Positions 24,540 to 40,150 of a DNA stretch of 64,000 nucleotides are shown piece by piece. Location of the stretch: the NCBI RefSeq assembly GCF_954871325.1, contig NC_088779.1, forward strand, positions 31,122,729 to 31,186,728. Direction: 5' to 3'. Position numbers and translations under genes: made by a program. The notes under the pieces were generated by a model. That model did not search any database. It was not told where the DNA came from and saw nothing but the letters and a program-made list of their open reading frames with translations. The DNA comes from Gordionus sp. m RMFG-2023 (taxonomy: Eukaryota; Nematomorpha; Gordioida; Chordodea; Parachordodidae). Positions within the stretch are counted from its first letter, which is position 1. Each line of letters begins with the position of its first letter.

Positions 24540-26578
24540 AAAGTTAACTGATACAGCTGGGGAAATGAGTTGTAACCAATAGAATCTATCTTCAAAAGCA
24601 TTTATTTTCAACCAAATCAAGAAGTCATTTATCAATTTGTAATATTTTATATAAAAATACATTATTTTTTTTTTTGAAAAATATCATCCTAGTGCCAATG
24701 TTTGTTACATTGTATATATTATAATACCAAAAAATTATTTCAATAAATATCAATCATATGTTAAAGTCATTTGTATTTTAATATCTATGTTAGTATAATA
24801 AGTAATAATAAAAAAAATCAAATTCTTCAAATTTTTCTAGTGGTATACAAATCAATGTCTAACAGATCATTTTACAAATTTAATGTATTTTTAAAAAAAT
24901 ATTTATATTAACGTCAATATGTTAATTTTTTTAAATTTTAACATTTGATTTTGACGGAAATTTAATTCATCTCGGACAATTCTGAAGTCATTTAAAAATA
25001 TTTATAAAATAATATATGGAAAAACTAACATATAAGCATGAATCCAGGATTGCTCAATAGGGGGATGGGCATTATTTGGCTGAAATTTTTCCGCCATGAA
25101 TTTTATTGGAGGTCTTTAGGTCTAATTATTTTAAGTCTTTGGCTATATATTATATTTATATAAAAATAATTCTGGGTTTTTACGTATATTATTTTATTTT
25201 TTTTTAAAAAATATATATAACTTTTAGTAAATTTTTTCCCAAAATTCAATTTTTTGGGGGGAATTGGGTTCGGGAAAGCAGCGTGAAGCGATGAAATGTG
25301 AGGGAATACGCGCTTGAATTATATTAAATTTAAAAGTTCAAGGTAAATATTTTTCTAAAAAATCCAAACTGTACAATAATTTGCTTAAATAATAGGTTCT
25401 TACATGTAACATATAAATATAGATTTGATATATTTATTAGTCTAGATGTTATTTAATAGTAAATTTTGAGCTAGTGAGTAGCTTGTTAAACCATATATGT
25501 AAATTATGGGCGTTAATATGAAAAAAAAAATATTACATAATCTTGGAAAAGAAAATTTTATGGCTTGTGTATGTATATATATATGGATTTATGCTAAGCT
25601 AAGTAATAATCTTTCCTTATCCTTATTTTTGTATTCCAAAATGTTTGTTGTATTAACTCAAAATTAAGTTTCAATTTTTTTATATATAAAATTAGCTTTA
25701 ATTTTAAAATATTCTATATACTAATCATTATTAATAAATAAAAACGTATTCCAATTCATTATTAGCCCTTAAAAAAAGTAGAGGTTTAGGAAGCCCCGTG
25801 AAGGTGTTTGCTAACCCCGCTATGAGGCTTGATCTTCATACTTTCTTTGCGAAATAGTATCGTTTCTTCTGTTGGTTTTAACTGTTAATAACTGATTTTT
25901 TCCTTAACCTTAAACTTAAATGTACAGAAATTAAAAATCACTATAGCCCAATGAATGAAACATTCTGTTGTGAGTAGACATAGATAAAATATATTTTGTC
26001 GCCAGATTTTCGGCTAAATCACTCCTATCCGATATTTTCAATTTTATCGTGATTATTTTTATTTTGTATTTTTTTAAAAAAAATACGTAGTATACGCGAT
26101 ATCTCTATATCATCTCCATTAAAGTTAGCTAAACACAATTTGAAAGCCCTAATTCTAAAAATCTTTCCAATGGTTCACGCATATAATTAGTAACAAAATT
26201 TTGGAAAAGATTAAAAAGTGATTGAGAACATTAATTCTCAAGATTTTATGAATGTTTAGAGCTTTATTTTAATCCGTTTAGTAGACAGTGGTGGGAAATT
26301 AGCAAAAAAATAAGCAAAAAAAGTGTAAAAAGTGTATCATGCCTGCCTGTAATGGTATAGAAGAACTAAAATGTCTCAGTTTAATGGTTAATATTTTGTA
26401 TTTAACGAACACTCAATAATTCCCTCAATAACGTTTTTGCGAATCACGAAAAATAAAACCCAGGTTATAAACAAAAGAAAACTATGACGTTACACTTTAA
26501 AAGCGTAAATCGAGCCAAACTTTTTGAAGAATTAACTTTGAAACCTATATCAATAATAGTGCGTATTTAATATTAGCT
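24540..26578. other. Intergenic AT-rich DNA
   Basis: Downstream of the ADAMTS-like stop. It holds no coding exon or clear repeat that I recognise apart from candidate polyadenylation hexamers. Confidence 0.45.
24742..24747 (+). terminator. Candidate polyadenylation signal of the ADAMTS-like gene
   Basis: AATAAA lies about 206 bp past the stop codon. In DNA this AT-rich such hexamers are common, so this is only the first plausible one. Confidence 0.35.
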
Positions 26579-26589
26579 CCTGCCCTTCT

Positions 26590-26723
26590 CTTTTCCTTCC
26601 TGCCTTCCCATTCCTTCCTTCCTTCCTTCCTTCCTTCCCCTTCCTTCCTTCCTTCCTTCCTTCCTTCCTTCCTTCCTTCCTTCCTTCCTTCCTTCCTTCC
26701 TTCCTTCCTTCCTTCCTTCCTTC
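26590..26723. repeat. (TTCC)n microsatellite
   Basis: CTTCC tetramers with two early interruptions (TTCCCATTCC, TTCCCCTTCC). It is the only C-rich tetramer tract in the window. Confidence 0.95.
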
Positions 26724-28850
26724 AAATCATATCGTTAATCTATTTTTTTGAAAATTATATTTTGAAATATGAGACTCGACTCTGACTGTAGCCTTTTATA
26801 AATTTAATAGAACTAGAGCATTAATTAAGAGTAGAATAGTTATACCTTGTGTCATCTATGCAAAAATTTGATACTTAAGAATGAATTGGTTTGCGGTTTA
26901 AATACATTTAGATTTTTTGTCGAAATTGTCGACGAAGACCACACATACATAGTGATTTAAAAATTGTAATTTTTTTGTAATATTATTATTGGTTCATGAT
27001 CAACTTCGTTACAATTCGATAAAATTAAATCTTTATTTTATATTTTACGTGCAAATTACATCATTTCAAATTATACATTTTTAATTATTACGACAAATCA
27101 AAATAAAATCGTGAAATAACAATTATACGCAAACTGCATCGCCATTTTATTTCTACGATAGACTTGAGAATAGAGTGAAGCTGGTTGCTTTTTTACATTT
27201 TTCGGGTGTTAGGTCGGAAAACGTCGTGTTGGGATATGGAATTCATGGGGAATTTCTAGATCTATCAATTATTGATCATTTACTAAGGGCGGCTATTTAA
27301 ATTTTAAAAAAATCTGAATTGCCAGGAATTGTATTTCAGCATGTATTGAGTACCCAAAATTGTAAATTTCAAACAATTTTGCCAATACGACATATATAAG
27401 ACAAACGCATGGGAGAAGTGTTGACTCTAAAATTATAATATCTCCACGATGTGCGATTTTTTATTTTTTTATTATAGAAAGAAAGAAAAAATGATAAAGT
27501 TTGAGCGAATGAGGCTAAGTGAGAAATTGATTATTTTCAAAATAGAGTTGCGAAAATGGGATCTCAGATGGATTAAAGATTGTGAGAATTGTGTGCCGGG
27601 TTTAAAACCCTGTTAAAATTTTTTTTTTGTAAATATCACTGAACTGAAAAATGAACTACGTGAAATATATAAAAAATTCTGGAAAATCCAGTTCTTAGAA
27701 GGCTAAAATAATCGGATTGGGTGCGGATAAAGAAAAATTAAATTTGCAGAGCTCTACATAACATCAAAGTTAAACTAAGTATACGCAAGGAAATAAGGTT
27801 TTGTGCATGGTGAATTCAAGTAACAGGAAACACTTGCCATAAAGCCTCAAGATTCTAATAATATATGTCTAGATCTTTGTTCCTTCTAATGAGAAAAATC
27901 TTCAGACTTGGGTAATATTTTTCCGGAGGAAGTATTGAGTTAGCCGTTTAACAACACTAACCGAATCACGCATCGTCTCCGATATTCTATATATTATACC
28001 ACCCCCTAGCACAGGACTACCTGCTGTTCTCTTTTATCTTTGAACCAAGATCTGTATTCCAGCCGGGGGGGGGGTATATGCAGTCATCTAGCTACTGGAA
28101 AAAATTATACGACGCTATTCAATATTTTATAAAAAACACGCGAAAAAAAATCAAAAACGTTCAATCCTATATATCAATACCGGTGTTGTTAAAGTGTCTA
28201 GATACAATAATGAGGTAACCTTATCTATACACCTTTAATAAAATCAACCTATATCTGAATCTAAGATGCTATTTTTGAGATATCTGTATCTATTTACAGA
28301 TACATTTTGATATTAATTATATTTCTACCATTTATGATTTATTTAAATTCATTTGATAATATATCCGAGTTTATCTCATCACAAAGGACAAATAGGATCA
28401 ATTTTATTTTATGCAAAATGGATGACGATACCATATGATAAATTTTATATTACAGTTTATTTTATCATCAAAACTTTTTAGATCAATATTTTTAGAACAA
28501 ATCGTAAAAGAAATCAAAGAATTATATATATCATATTTTTTTTTTGGGGGGGGGGCACCCTTTAGTTGATATAAATATTGATATATTGATCTTGTCACTC
28601 AACAAATTTTGAATAATTTTTTTTAAAAAAAAATGACAGTCGGGACTTTAACCAATTACAACAAAATTTACATTCGTTAAATATAATAACAACCATTATG
28701 CCGTCCAAGAGATCCGATAGAAAAAATTGTATGGCTTTAAACGTGGTTACATCAATGATGAAAGTTTTTTAAGAATATTTTATTATACTAAGATCAAAAA
28801 TTTTTTTACAATAATTTAATAATTACGTATTTTGTATATATGTATTATTA
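26724..28850. other. Intergenic AT-rich DNA with MITE remnants
   Basis: It contains the MITE-1 half at 27830-27962 and a fragment near 28183-28330 (GGTGTTGTTAAAGTGTCTAG left end, GTATCTATTTACAGATAC interior) related to the hAT MITE at 7275. No gene was seen. Confidence 0.45.
27830..27962. repeat. MITE-1 copy (left end missing)
   Basis: GCCTCAAGATTCTAATAATA, then 'CTTTGTTCCTTCT', then the inverted 'AATCTTCAGACTTGGGTAAT', ending GAGTTAGCCGTTTAACAACA. Confidence 0.65.
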
Positions 28851-28852
28851 AA

Positions 28853-29331
28853 ATCTAGCAATCATTATTTTCCAGAAATTTGAATTTTAACGATAGAATC
28901 TTAAATAGAGGATTATCCTCTCATTATCAAATACAGCTAGTGAATGCTGAATTATGCTAAATAATCAACTCAATAAATCTTGCAATCATTATTTCCCAGA
29001 AATTTGAATTTTAACGATAGAATCTTAAATAGAGGATTATCCTCTCATTATAAAATACAGCTAGTGAATGCTAAATTATGCTAAATACTCAACTCAATAA
29101 ATCTAACAATCATTGAATTTTAACGATAGAATCTTAAATAGAGGATTATCCTCTCATTATAAAATACAGCTAGTGAATGCTGAATTATGCTAAATACTCA
29201 ACTCAATAAATCTTGCAATCATTATTTTCCAGAAATTTGAATTTTAACGATAGAATCTTAAATAGAGGATTATCCTCTCATTATAAAATACAGCTAGTGA
29301 ATGCTAAATTATGCTAAATACTCAACTCAAT
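28853..29331. repeat. Tandem repeat, four units of about 120 bp
   Basis: Units start near 28853, 28976, 29098 and 29209. Each contains CAATCATTATTTTCCAGAAA, 'GAATTTTAACGATAGAATC', 'GAGGATTATCCTCTCATTAT', 'AAATACAGCTAGTGAATGC' and 'CAACTCAATAAATCT'. Unit 3 lacks about 12 bp (ATTTTCCAGAAA). GAGGATTATCCTC is itself a palindrome. The units are nearly identical, so the array is young. Confidence 0.92.
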
Positions 29332-29512
29332 ATTTTAGCCAGGAAAATATTGCCTAAACCCTGATATTTTGCTAATAGATGTCCGAACCTTTGTTCCTTC
29401 TACAAACAATATCTTCAGGCTTGCGTAACAGTATTCTGTATGAAATATTGAAGTTGGCCGTATGTTAAATTCCGCTCAAAAAGGAGCCTTTTGACAACAC
29501 TATAACAAAATA
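29325..29512. repeat. MITE-1 copy joined to the tandem array
   Basis: It begins inside the last tandem unit (AACTCAATATTTTAGCCAGG), runs through CTAATAGATGTCCGAACCTT and its inverted arm, and ends GAGCCTTTTGACAACACTAT. Confidence 0.7.
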
Positions 29513-29622
29513 AAATGTATCTGCTTCTAGATACATTTTGGCAAAATGTATCCCTATACGTTTTTGGGATTAATGTATCTGTATCTACACTCATTTAAAA
29601 AGTATCTTTTAACAACTCTGAT
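29512..29622. repeat. hAT MITE fragment related to the 7275 element
   Basis: GTATCTGCTTCTAGATACAT ... TGTATCTGTATCTACAC ... AAGTATCTTTTAACAACTCTG. The right terminus is identical in type to that at 7431; the left terminus is lost against the adjoining MITE-1. Confidence 0.6.
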
Positions 29623-30497
29623 CATTACTCCCTACTATATATACTATGCCTCGATAAATGGCAAACATATTTCAATTTTCTGATGAAAGATAATTCTTGA
29701 ATTTGAAAAAAAAAACACAAATGAATGGTCAAGCTAGTAGTCAAGAAGCTTTAGTTGATGGGAGAGGGGATGTATTTTTTAGAAAGCCATTTAAAACAAG
29801 CTTAGGGGCCAAATTTGATGAAAATTTTTTTTTTACTAAGATTGGATAAGATTAGATTGGAATGGCTTGGTGTGACAAAGTTTTTCACGAATCATGCCCA
29901 ACCTTAAAAAAAAATAAGTCCGAATGCTTGGGTTCCACTTATATTTAAACAGTTAGCAGATTCTAATGGATTCCAACACAATGTAGAATAATTTATATCT
30001 CTCTCTTCCAGTGAAGTATTTAGAGAGGGGGGGGGGAAGTGAATTAAATGACCATTTTACCTTCTCAATATTCTTCCCTTCTTTTAAAAATCTTAACCCT
30101 ATATAAAAAAAGAATATGACACCTGTTCTCTTCCCATAGTGGGATCCTCTAAAAAAAACTAAAAATTTTATGGTTTTTATAATATATTTAAAAAAAAAAA
30201 ATTTTTTTTGGAAAAAGTTAAAAATAAATGTATTAAGCGTTTGCGTTACATATTTTATAAACACATAATAAAATAATATAAAGAAATTATTCTTCGTTAA
30301 AAAAAATAAATTGAGAAATAAAAGCCCTTAAAACTAAAGATCCTTATGTATGTCATTTAAATCTAGTTTTTATAATTGGTCATTTTCATTAAAAAAATAA
30401 TTTTGTTTCTATAAAATTTAAAATTTTTTTAAAATTTTAAATTTAATTTAAAACAAACATATATTTAAAATTTCTTTTTTAATCTGCAACTTGATTC
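29623..30497. other. Upstream region of the SOUL gene
   Basis: AT-rich. It contains a G-run near 30027-30036 and A/T runs directly upstream of the ATG. No promoter motif can be singled out. Confidence 0.35.
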
Positions 30498-33950
<3,453 letters not shown>

Positions 33951-34137
33951 ATAATCCTTTTGAAACATGTGTGAGTGCTTTATGTTGACCTGTAATTTTT
34001 AGTATTAAATTATTCTAAAATGTAGGAGATATATAATTTTTTTATAAAAATAATTATTTATGAAATTTAATAAAAATTATGATAATCAAGATATTTAATT
34101 TAATCTGTTATCCTTGATAGAAAAGAACATTTAAATC

Positions 34138-34143
34138 AATAAA
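34138..34143 (+). terminator. Candidate polyadenylation signal of the SOUL gene
   Basis: AATAAA lies about 190 bp after the stop codon. Confidence 0.3.
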
Positions 34144-34324
34144 ACGGCTAGAATATTTTTTCATATAATGAATTACTATTTTATTATTAAGTGTAACTTC
34201 GCCCCCCCCCTACTCTAGAGCCCTAAGCAGAATCCATCTATAAGAAAATTATAATTCAGAATATTAAGTTCCATCTTTTCCTTAGTTATTTTTATTTTGC
34301 GTCTTAAAAATTAACAAGTATTAT

Positions 34325-34445
34325 ATAGTGCTTTAAAGTAACGTCAAAATTATCGTCGTTACATTTTCCATTTTTTGAAGTAACGGTACGACGAGTAAAA
34401 ATAACGCCTTTCTTTTTTTAAGTAACGTTAACGCAAAAGGTTATT
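34325..34445. repeat. TAACG-type repeat flank, left
   Basis: Clusters of GTAACG/CGTTAC words (AAAGTAACGTCAAAATTATC, AAGTAACGGTACGACGAG, AAGTAACGTTAACGC). The mirror cluster is at about 36915-37025, and unit 2 keeps a single short version at 48220-48300. These look like the two ends of a DNA transposon that was split by the LINE. Confidence 0.5.
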
Positions 34446-34959
34446 CATTTTTTAAAAAATTTTCAGTCAAGATTGTCAATTTAATTAACATTGAATCAAT
34501 CAAAGGATGTTATTTTTCTGTCAATTATACTTTTTCACTTGGCTTAAGAAATATTTTTTACCCAAATGAAGAAAACTAAGGGTACAAAGTATGAGTTTAC
34601 ACTTTTTAAGTGTAAATTTGTGTTCCCAACTTATATATTTTAACCTTAATTATAGAATAAACATTAGCATCCTCCAAATTGTGCAACCATTTTTAAGGAA
34701 AGAATTGCATATCTTATTATAATAAGATGGTACTCTTTCTACGACTCCATAAAATTAATATAGTCTCATTAAGGAGAATGGTAAACGATTGATGCAATCC
34801 ACTCAATTAGGTAAATGAGTACATCCAGTTTTACCACGACCAATTTGATTTAGAATAGCGAATGAATTATTCCTGATAATATAATATTCAAAAATTGAAA
34901 TAAAATATTATCAAAATATAAATTATGAACAATAACTTCAACTGTATATCTTTTTATTT

Positions 34960-36645
34960 TTGCCTCACAGAATTGCATTAAATGAAATTATTTAAAGCCA
35001 TTTTTTTTAAATATTATAAATGTTTGCGTGGGAATGAGATTTCCCAAATGCATTTTTCCTTCTCTCTCTAAAATCGAAAAGCCGTAGGAACAGCTTCTAT
35101 AACTTGTAAAATCATATAGCAAGCCATACAATTTTGGTCTATGAAGATTTGTCACATTCTGAAAATCTCTATAATTTGGATTTATCACAAGACTCGTAAA
35201 ATCTGCGGCCATTCTCCTTAATTTAATTATTTTCTCCTTTTTACCTTTCACTCTTTTCTGGTGGTAAGCTCCTTCAATATCTCTCTCCACTTTACCTTAT
35301 TCATGCTATCTCTTTTATCTAATTACTATTTCTTCACATTGGCTCTAACATTATGGCCCTATTGAAGTTTTGGCCTTCCTCTTTTACATTTGCCCATCAC
35401 TTCCAAACTCTTACCCTTGTTTCCTGTAAAGTTTTAGTGTTGTTGAACGGCTCTGTTTGAGCCGATTTTTAAAAACGGCTAACTCAACATTTTAGCCAGG
35501 AAGAAGCCTAAGCCGAGATTTGGACAATAGATGTTCAATCCTATGTGCCATCCATGAAAAAAATCTCTAGACTTTCACAATATTTATATGGATAAAATAT
35601 CGATATAGCCTTTTTTAAACGGCTATAATTTGCCTTTTATCAACACACATAGTTTATAGGCCTTCTCAATGTGTGATCATACCATCTAAATCTGTTCACC
35701 ATTATGTTAGTCTTAATAGGCACTACCTTGATTCTTAGTATTTTTTGTACTTCGCACCTTATCCTTTCTACCCCGCGATGATTCTCAGCATTCTCATCTA
35801 CATAGTTCGTAGACTTCTCTCGTATGATTCTTTGGTTGACCATTTTCCCGAACTATATAGAATAGTCGGTTGTACTATGGAACTGTAAATTTTTCCTTTA
35901 TGTGTGGGATTATTTTGTCAAAGAGCACTCCAGATAGAGATCTCCACTTTAACCACCCTTGATTAATTTTACTCTTTATCTCTTTCTCTATTGTGCCGTT
36001 TGTTTGTACAGTGGAGCCCAAATATTTACAGCTTTCAATTGCCGATATTCAATTTATATAAATGCTCTGTGTTTCATCTCCTATCACCATACAATCCGTC
36101 TTATCTCTGTTTACTTTTAGTCCCTGATTTTCTAGGATATTTATCCAACTCACTTATCTTCTTTCATTTCATTCTTGCAATTCGGCAAGTAACACAATAT
36201 CATCTGCAAATATCATATTCCACAGGACTGTTTGCGGTATAGACTGTGATAATACATTTATCACTGTTATAAAGTGAAGGGGGCTGAGAGCCAACCCTTG
36301 ATGACTCTTTCGGCTATTGTGAAGCCTCCTGAAGTACCAGTTGTGCTACGGTCCATTGTATGGCCCTTATACACATCCTGTATTATTCTTATATATTTTT
36401 GGGAACCTTTTTGTGGCGTAACGCTTACCAGATATGTTTTCTTGAGATTCTATCAAAAGCATTTTCCGGATCGAGAACGACCATGTGTAGTATTTTGTCC
36501 TTTTCTCTTGGGAATGAAGCTGATCTTACTTCCTGTCTGAGAAAAGACCTTGACAAAGAAAAGGCAGACTTGGTTCCTTTAAAAACAATACCCCCGTGCA
36601 GATTATTTTCTAATAAATATTTATTTTTTTTAAAAAAAATATAAG
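34960..36645 (-). pseudogene. Decayed non-LTR retrotransposon (LINE) reverse transcriptase, minus strand
   Basis: Reading the minus strand from about 36640 down: HMVVLDPENAFDRISRKHIW (first catalytic Asp block), then IIQDVYKGHT, a frameshift, HQGLALSPLHFITVINVLSQ, and MIFADDIVLLAE (catalytic FADD). Further on come RIKVVPIKTNIMVNRFRWYD and HTLRRPINYV, the LINE C-terminal 'RWxGHxxR' block. After a nested MITE, a 'KRGRPK'-type basic tail follows near 35375. Multiple stops and frameshifts make it inactive. The block spacing resembles RTE-like elements, but I cannot fix the clade. It is absent from the paralogous place in unit 2, so it inserted after the duplication. Confidence 0.85.
35425..35645. 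repeat. MITE-1 copy nested in the LINE
   Basis: AGTGTTGTTGAACGGCTCTG on the left with the inner palindrome CCGATTTTTAAAAACGGC; 'CAATAGATGTTCAATCC' in the centre; right arm 'GGATAAAATATCGATATAGC' ending TTTTATCAACACAC. It separates the LINE 'RRPINYV' block from its basic tail. Confidence 0.75.
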
Positions 36646-36914
36646 ATGAAGGTCTAATGAAGACACTTTTGATGATAAACTAAACTTTTTTTTCAAATAA
36701 GGGTTATTGTTTGATTTTTTAAATTCATCCCAATTGGAAATTTTAATAATACAACCCTCCCATCCTTCGCGCCAGTCGGTATTTAGCATGGAGAAAGAGT
36801 GTTGTGCTTAGCTTAGCACTAAGCACTCTCGTTTATCTGATAAAAAAGATAAATTATTATAAAAAGTATCTTATTAGATATTATTTTTTCGCATAATTTT
36901 ATTTAATTTTTTTT

Positions 36915-37025
36915 AAGTAACGAGTACTCAGTTACATTTTTTTAATAGCCTATACGTTCTTTTTTTTTCAGATGTAACGAATAACTTACGCGTTTCATTT
37001 TTGAAGTAACGTTTATATCACTAGT
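36915..37025. repeat. TAACG-type repeat flank, right
   Basis: AAGTAACGAGTACTCAGTTAC ends the block on one side and TTTTGAAGTAACGTTTATATC on the other. It is inverted relative to the cluster at 34325-34445. Confidence 0.5.
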
Positions 37026-39565
37026 ATTATATAATCTATTCTATCTATCAACGACCCAAGAAATTGACCGTCAGATTGGAAGCAATAATTTTTTAGATCC
37101 ATCAATATTTGATACTAAATTTTTTTAGTAAAGTAGATATAATTTATGTTGGTATGATCTAACTTGTTCGTATTTTTTTTAAAAAAATTTCATTTTGTCA
37201 AATAAATTGATATATCGAGGAGCTGATATTATTTAATTTGTACAACTTGATTAAAAATCTCGTCCGCATTTTATTTGATTCTTCTCCATGCAAGGCAATA
37301 TTGCTTAGGTACCAAAGTAAAATAGATTTTCTAAAGATAAGTAAGTATTCACTATGTTCATCTTTTGAAATCTGGGGGTCTAAAAATGCAACCAATAACT
37401 TCTAAAAAATAAAACAATTTATACAAAAAAAAATTAAATATCTTTTAGATCAGTGATTGAATTCTAAGATCCAATTTATAACATATGTTTAAAGAGAGAT
37501 ATATCAATGAGAGATTGGCCAGGCCAGGTCCGTAACGACCCGTTAAGAAATTTAGCGGATTGCTCACCAAATGTTTTTAAAATAATTTGCCCGAAACCCG
37601 GCCCGGCTTAAAGCTTACTATAAAATCCCAAGTTTGGCCTTAGGTTTTCTAAAAAAAATTGAACAAGACATATTACTTTAAATTTAAATGACATAATATC
37701 ATATAAAAAAGAATTGATAAATGAAATTTCCCAAGCACCAAAATATAGCTGCAAATTAAAATTTATTTAGCACGTATTAAGCTACTGAGTAGATCATAAA
37801 TATCGAAAGAATTTAACGCTTTTGTTCTTTGATTCTTTTCGGATATAAACAAAAATTTGATTTAATTAATTACCATAATCATTTTTTATGAATATAATAT
37901 TAACCAACCTCTTATTTTCTGCAAAAGAAATGGCAGAAGTCCTTTAAACAAAATACGCTGGCCTTGCAAATAATCTTCATATCAATAGTCACCAAAACCT
38001 TAAGGAATGTTCAGAAATACCCTCAATTTTATTAAAACCGTAGGCAAAAAAGGGAGACAGATTATAATCCCAATGAAGGATACTAGATTCGTCAGCTAAT
38101 TTCTCCCGGAAATTGTCCGATCCACTTTTTCAACCATTCCCTCCTCTCTATGGTGACATGTTCCTACTTTTTTAAAAAAAAAATTTTTTAATTTAATGCA
38201 CATATTGGTTTTTTTTTAAATTTTAATTTAATATAAATAAATGTCTTATATTTTTTAACACAAAAAAATTTTTTATTAAATTTTTAATAATAATTGTTTT
38301 TGAAAATTTTCATATGATGGACAGGAATGCTTGGCAGTTAATACGGCATTAGCTTTATTAAAAATGCTCTCTATAGGGGCAGAAGAGGGGATTGTAGTTT
38401 TATACTTAGTAAACAACTAACGCCAGGAATTTATTAAAAACATTTATTGTTTTAACCTTTGCTTAATTGAGATTAGTTATCCTCCAATCCATTATCTACT
38501 ACCTCATCAAAAAAATGATATCTCAAAATTAACAGTTTCTGCATTGTTCTAGGGTTTTCAATGTATATTTTAATAGCACTATAAGTTTATTTTTTAAAGG
38601 TTCATTCTGGGGAAGTTTTATCCATAGCCATTGAAGCTATAATCCTGTAATTGCAGAAAGAAGATATTGATCTTCATATATGTTAAAATCTTTTTAAAAA
38701 AATAAAATATACGTAACTTCAATATAGGATGTTACTGTAAAAATATTTATCATATTTAGGCCATGGTAATGTTAATTCATCTTTTTGAATTTTGAGAAAT
38801 ATAAACAATAATATTCAAATTAATGAACTACAATAATGGCATGTTAAAAAAATTGAAATGTGAAAGAAAAACAGCTGATTAAAAAAAATAAGACTTTTTT
38901 TTCTTAAAAAAATCGGATTAATATTAAATTTTTCATATAAATAAAAATAAATAGTGTATTTTAAAATTAACGAACGTTAAGTTCGAACGCTTTCGTCAAC
39001 AAAAAGGAACGGGTTCTCATTCAAAGTTCGTCAAAAATAAAAAGGAACACAGTTCGTCATTTTTTTCAAAAAACCAACTTCGTACATGTTCGTTTAATAT
39101 AATTTCATGTTATAAGTTTTGATAAATTATTTAGATATCATTCTAAGTATTAGATAAAAATTATTTGATTTTCATACGATATAAGATAAAATTAGATATA
39201 CTGTAAATCTACCACACATAATATTCCATTAATACTTACAAATTATCATTATTTTTTTCCACAATATAAATTTTATTGACTTTTTCTTATAACACACAAT
39301 AGATTAAAATTTTATTTGTTTTTTTGATAGGATAATGATATTATCCAATATTTTCATTAAACACATTTGAAAACCAAAACTCAAGGGCTATGCATGTATG
39401 ATGTATTATTCATAAATATTCACATTTGGAATAAGCATGCCTTCATTCAGGTGAAAATTTTTAAATCACACACAGTGCAGGGAATGTAACAAATAAATTC
39501 ATGAAATGCCTATTAACTAATCAATGGATTAATATTTATCAAAATTAAATTTTCTTATTTTTTTT
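37026..39565. other. Non-coding part of unit 1
   Basis: It aligns with about 48370-49610 and, from about 39300, with 53285 on. It holds a GC-rich repeat (37500-37640) and GAACG words near 38965-39105. No coding exon was seen. Confidence 0.45.
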
Positions 39566-39569
39566 TATT

Positions 39570-40150
39570 TGTATAGAATATGATTTTACCGAAATTCTGA
39601 AATGTGAATGCATTAAAATTATTTGAGATGGTGAGAATGCATCATACAATCTGCATGAAAATGAAAGTGATATTTACTTTATAGGTAATTCAACAAATAA
39701 TAATTTTCCAGCTGCCACTCCTATCATAAAAATTCAAACCAGTTTTCATTCCATCAAATCATTTTTATTTTCACACTAATAAACTTTCACTTGCATGAAA
39801 ATATTCCTTATAAAAATCTGAGAATAATTATTCACTGTGTCTTGTAATTATTCTGAAAATAATGCAAAATCCAAATACTCTTCATTCCTGATCAAACTAT
39901 TCAATATAATAGAAGTGTATTTTGTGATTCGTTTCAAAAGGAGATTTATACCTTAGTAGAGGATGATATTGAAGATAATATATTTTATTCTTTAAACATT
40001 CCACACAAAAACTCAGTTTTTCAAAGGATTTTATTCCTCTAAACCACTATGACGGAGATTTTGGAAATTTAATGACAAATTTTCTAAGAAAAAAATATTT
40101 GATTTGACCTTTGTTTTCATATCATTAGGTTATTTTAATAATATTTTAGA
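39570..40150 (+). pseudogene. Broken copy of the Ser/Asn-rich membrane protein gene
   Basis: The paralogue of 53568-54262. It keeps EILKCE, then loses 8 bp relative to unit 2 (TGTGAATGCATTAAAA), has an in-frame TGA after the Leu-Phe codons, and has further small deletions (for example in the 'TATACCTTAGTAGAGGATGA' and 'CCACTATG' regions). The C-terminal membrane region is also shortened. It cannot encode the full protein. Confidence 0.8.

Noticed and set aside
28853-29331. CRISPR-like array
   Set aside because: The repeats are head-to-tail 120-bp units with no unique spacers, in an animal genome.
36274-36644. Plus-strand ORFs of 88 and 94 codons
   Set aside because: Antisense to the LINE reverse transcriptase, whose minus-strand blocks (FADD, DPENAFD) are unmistakable.
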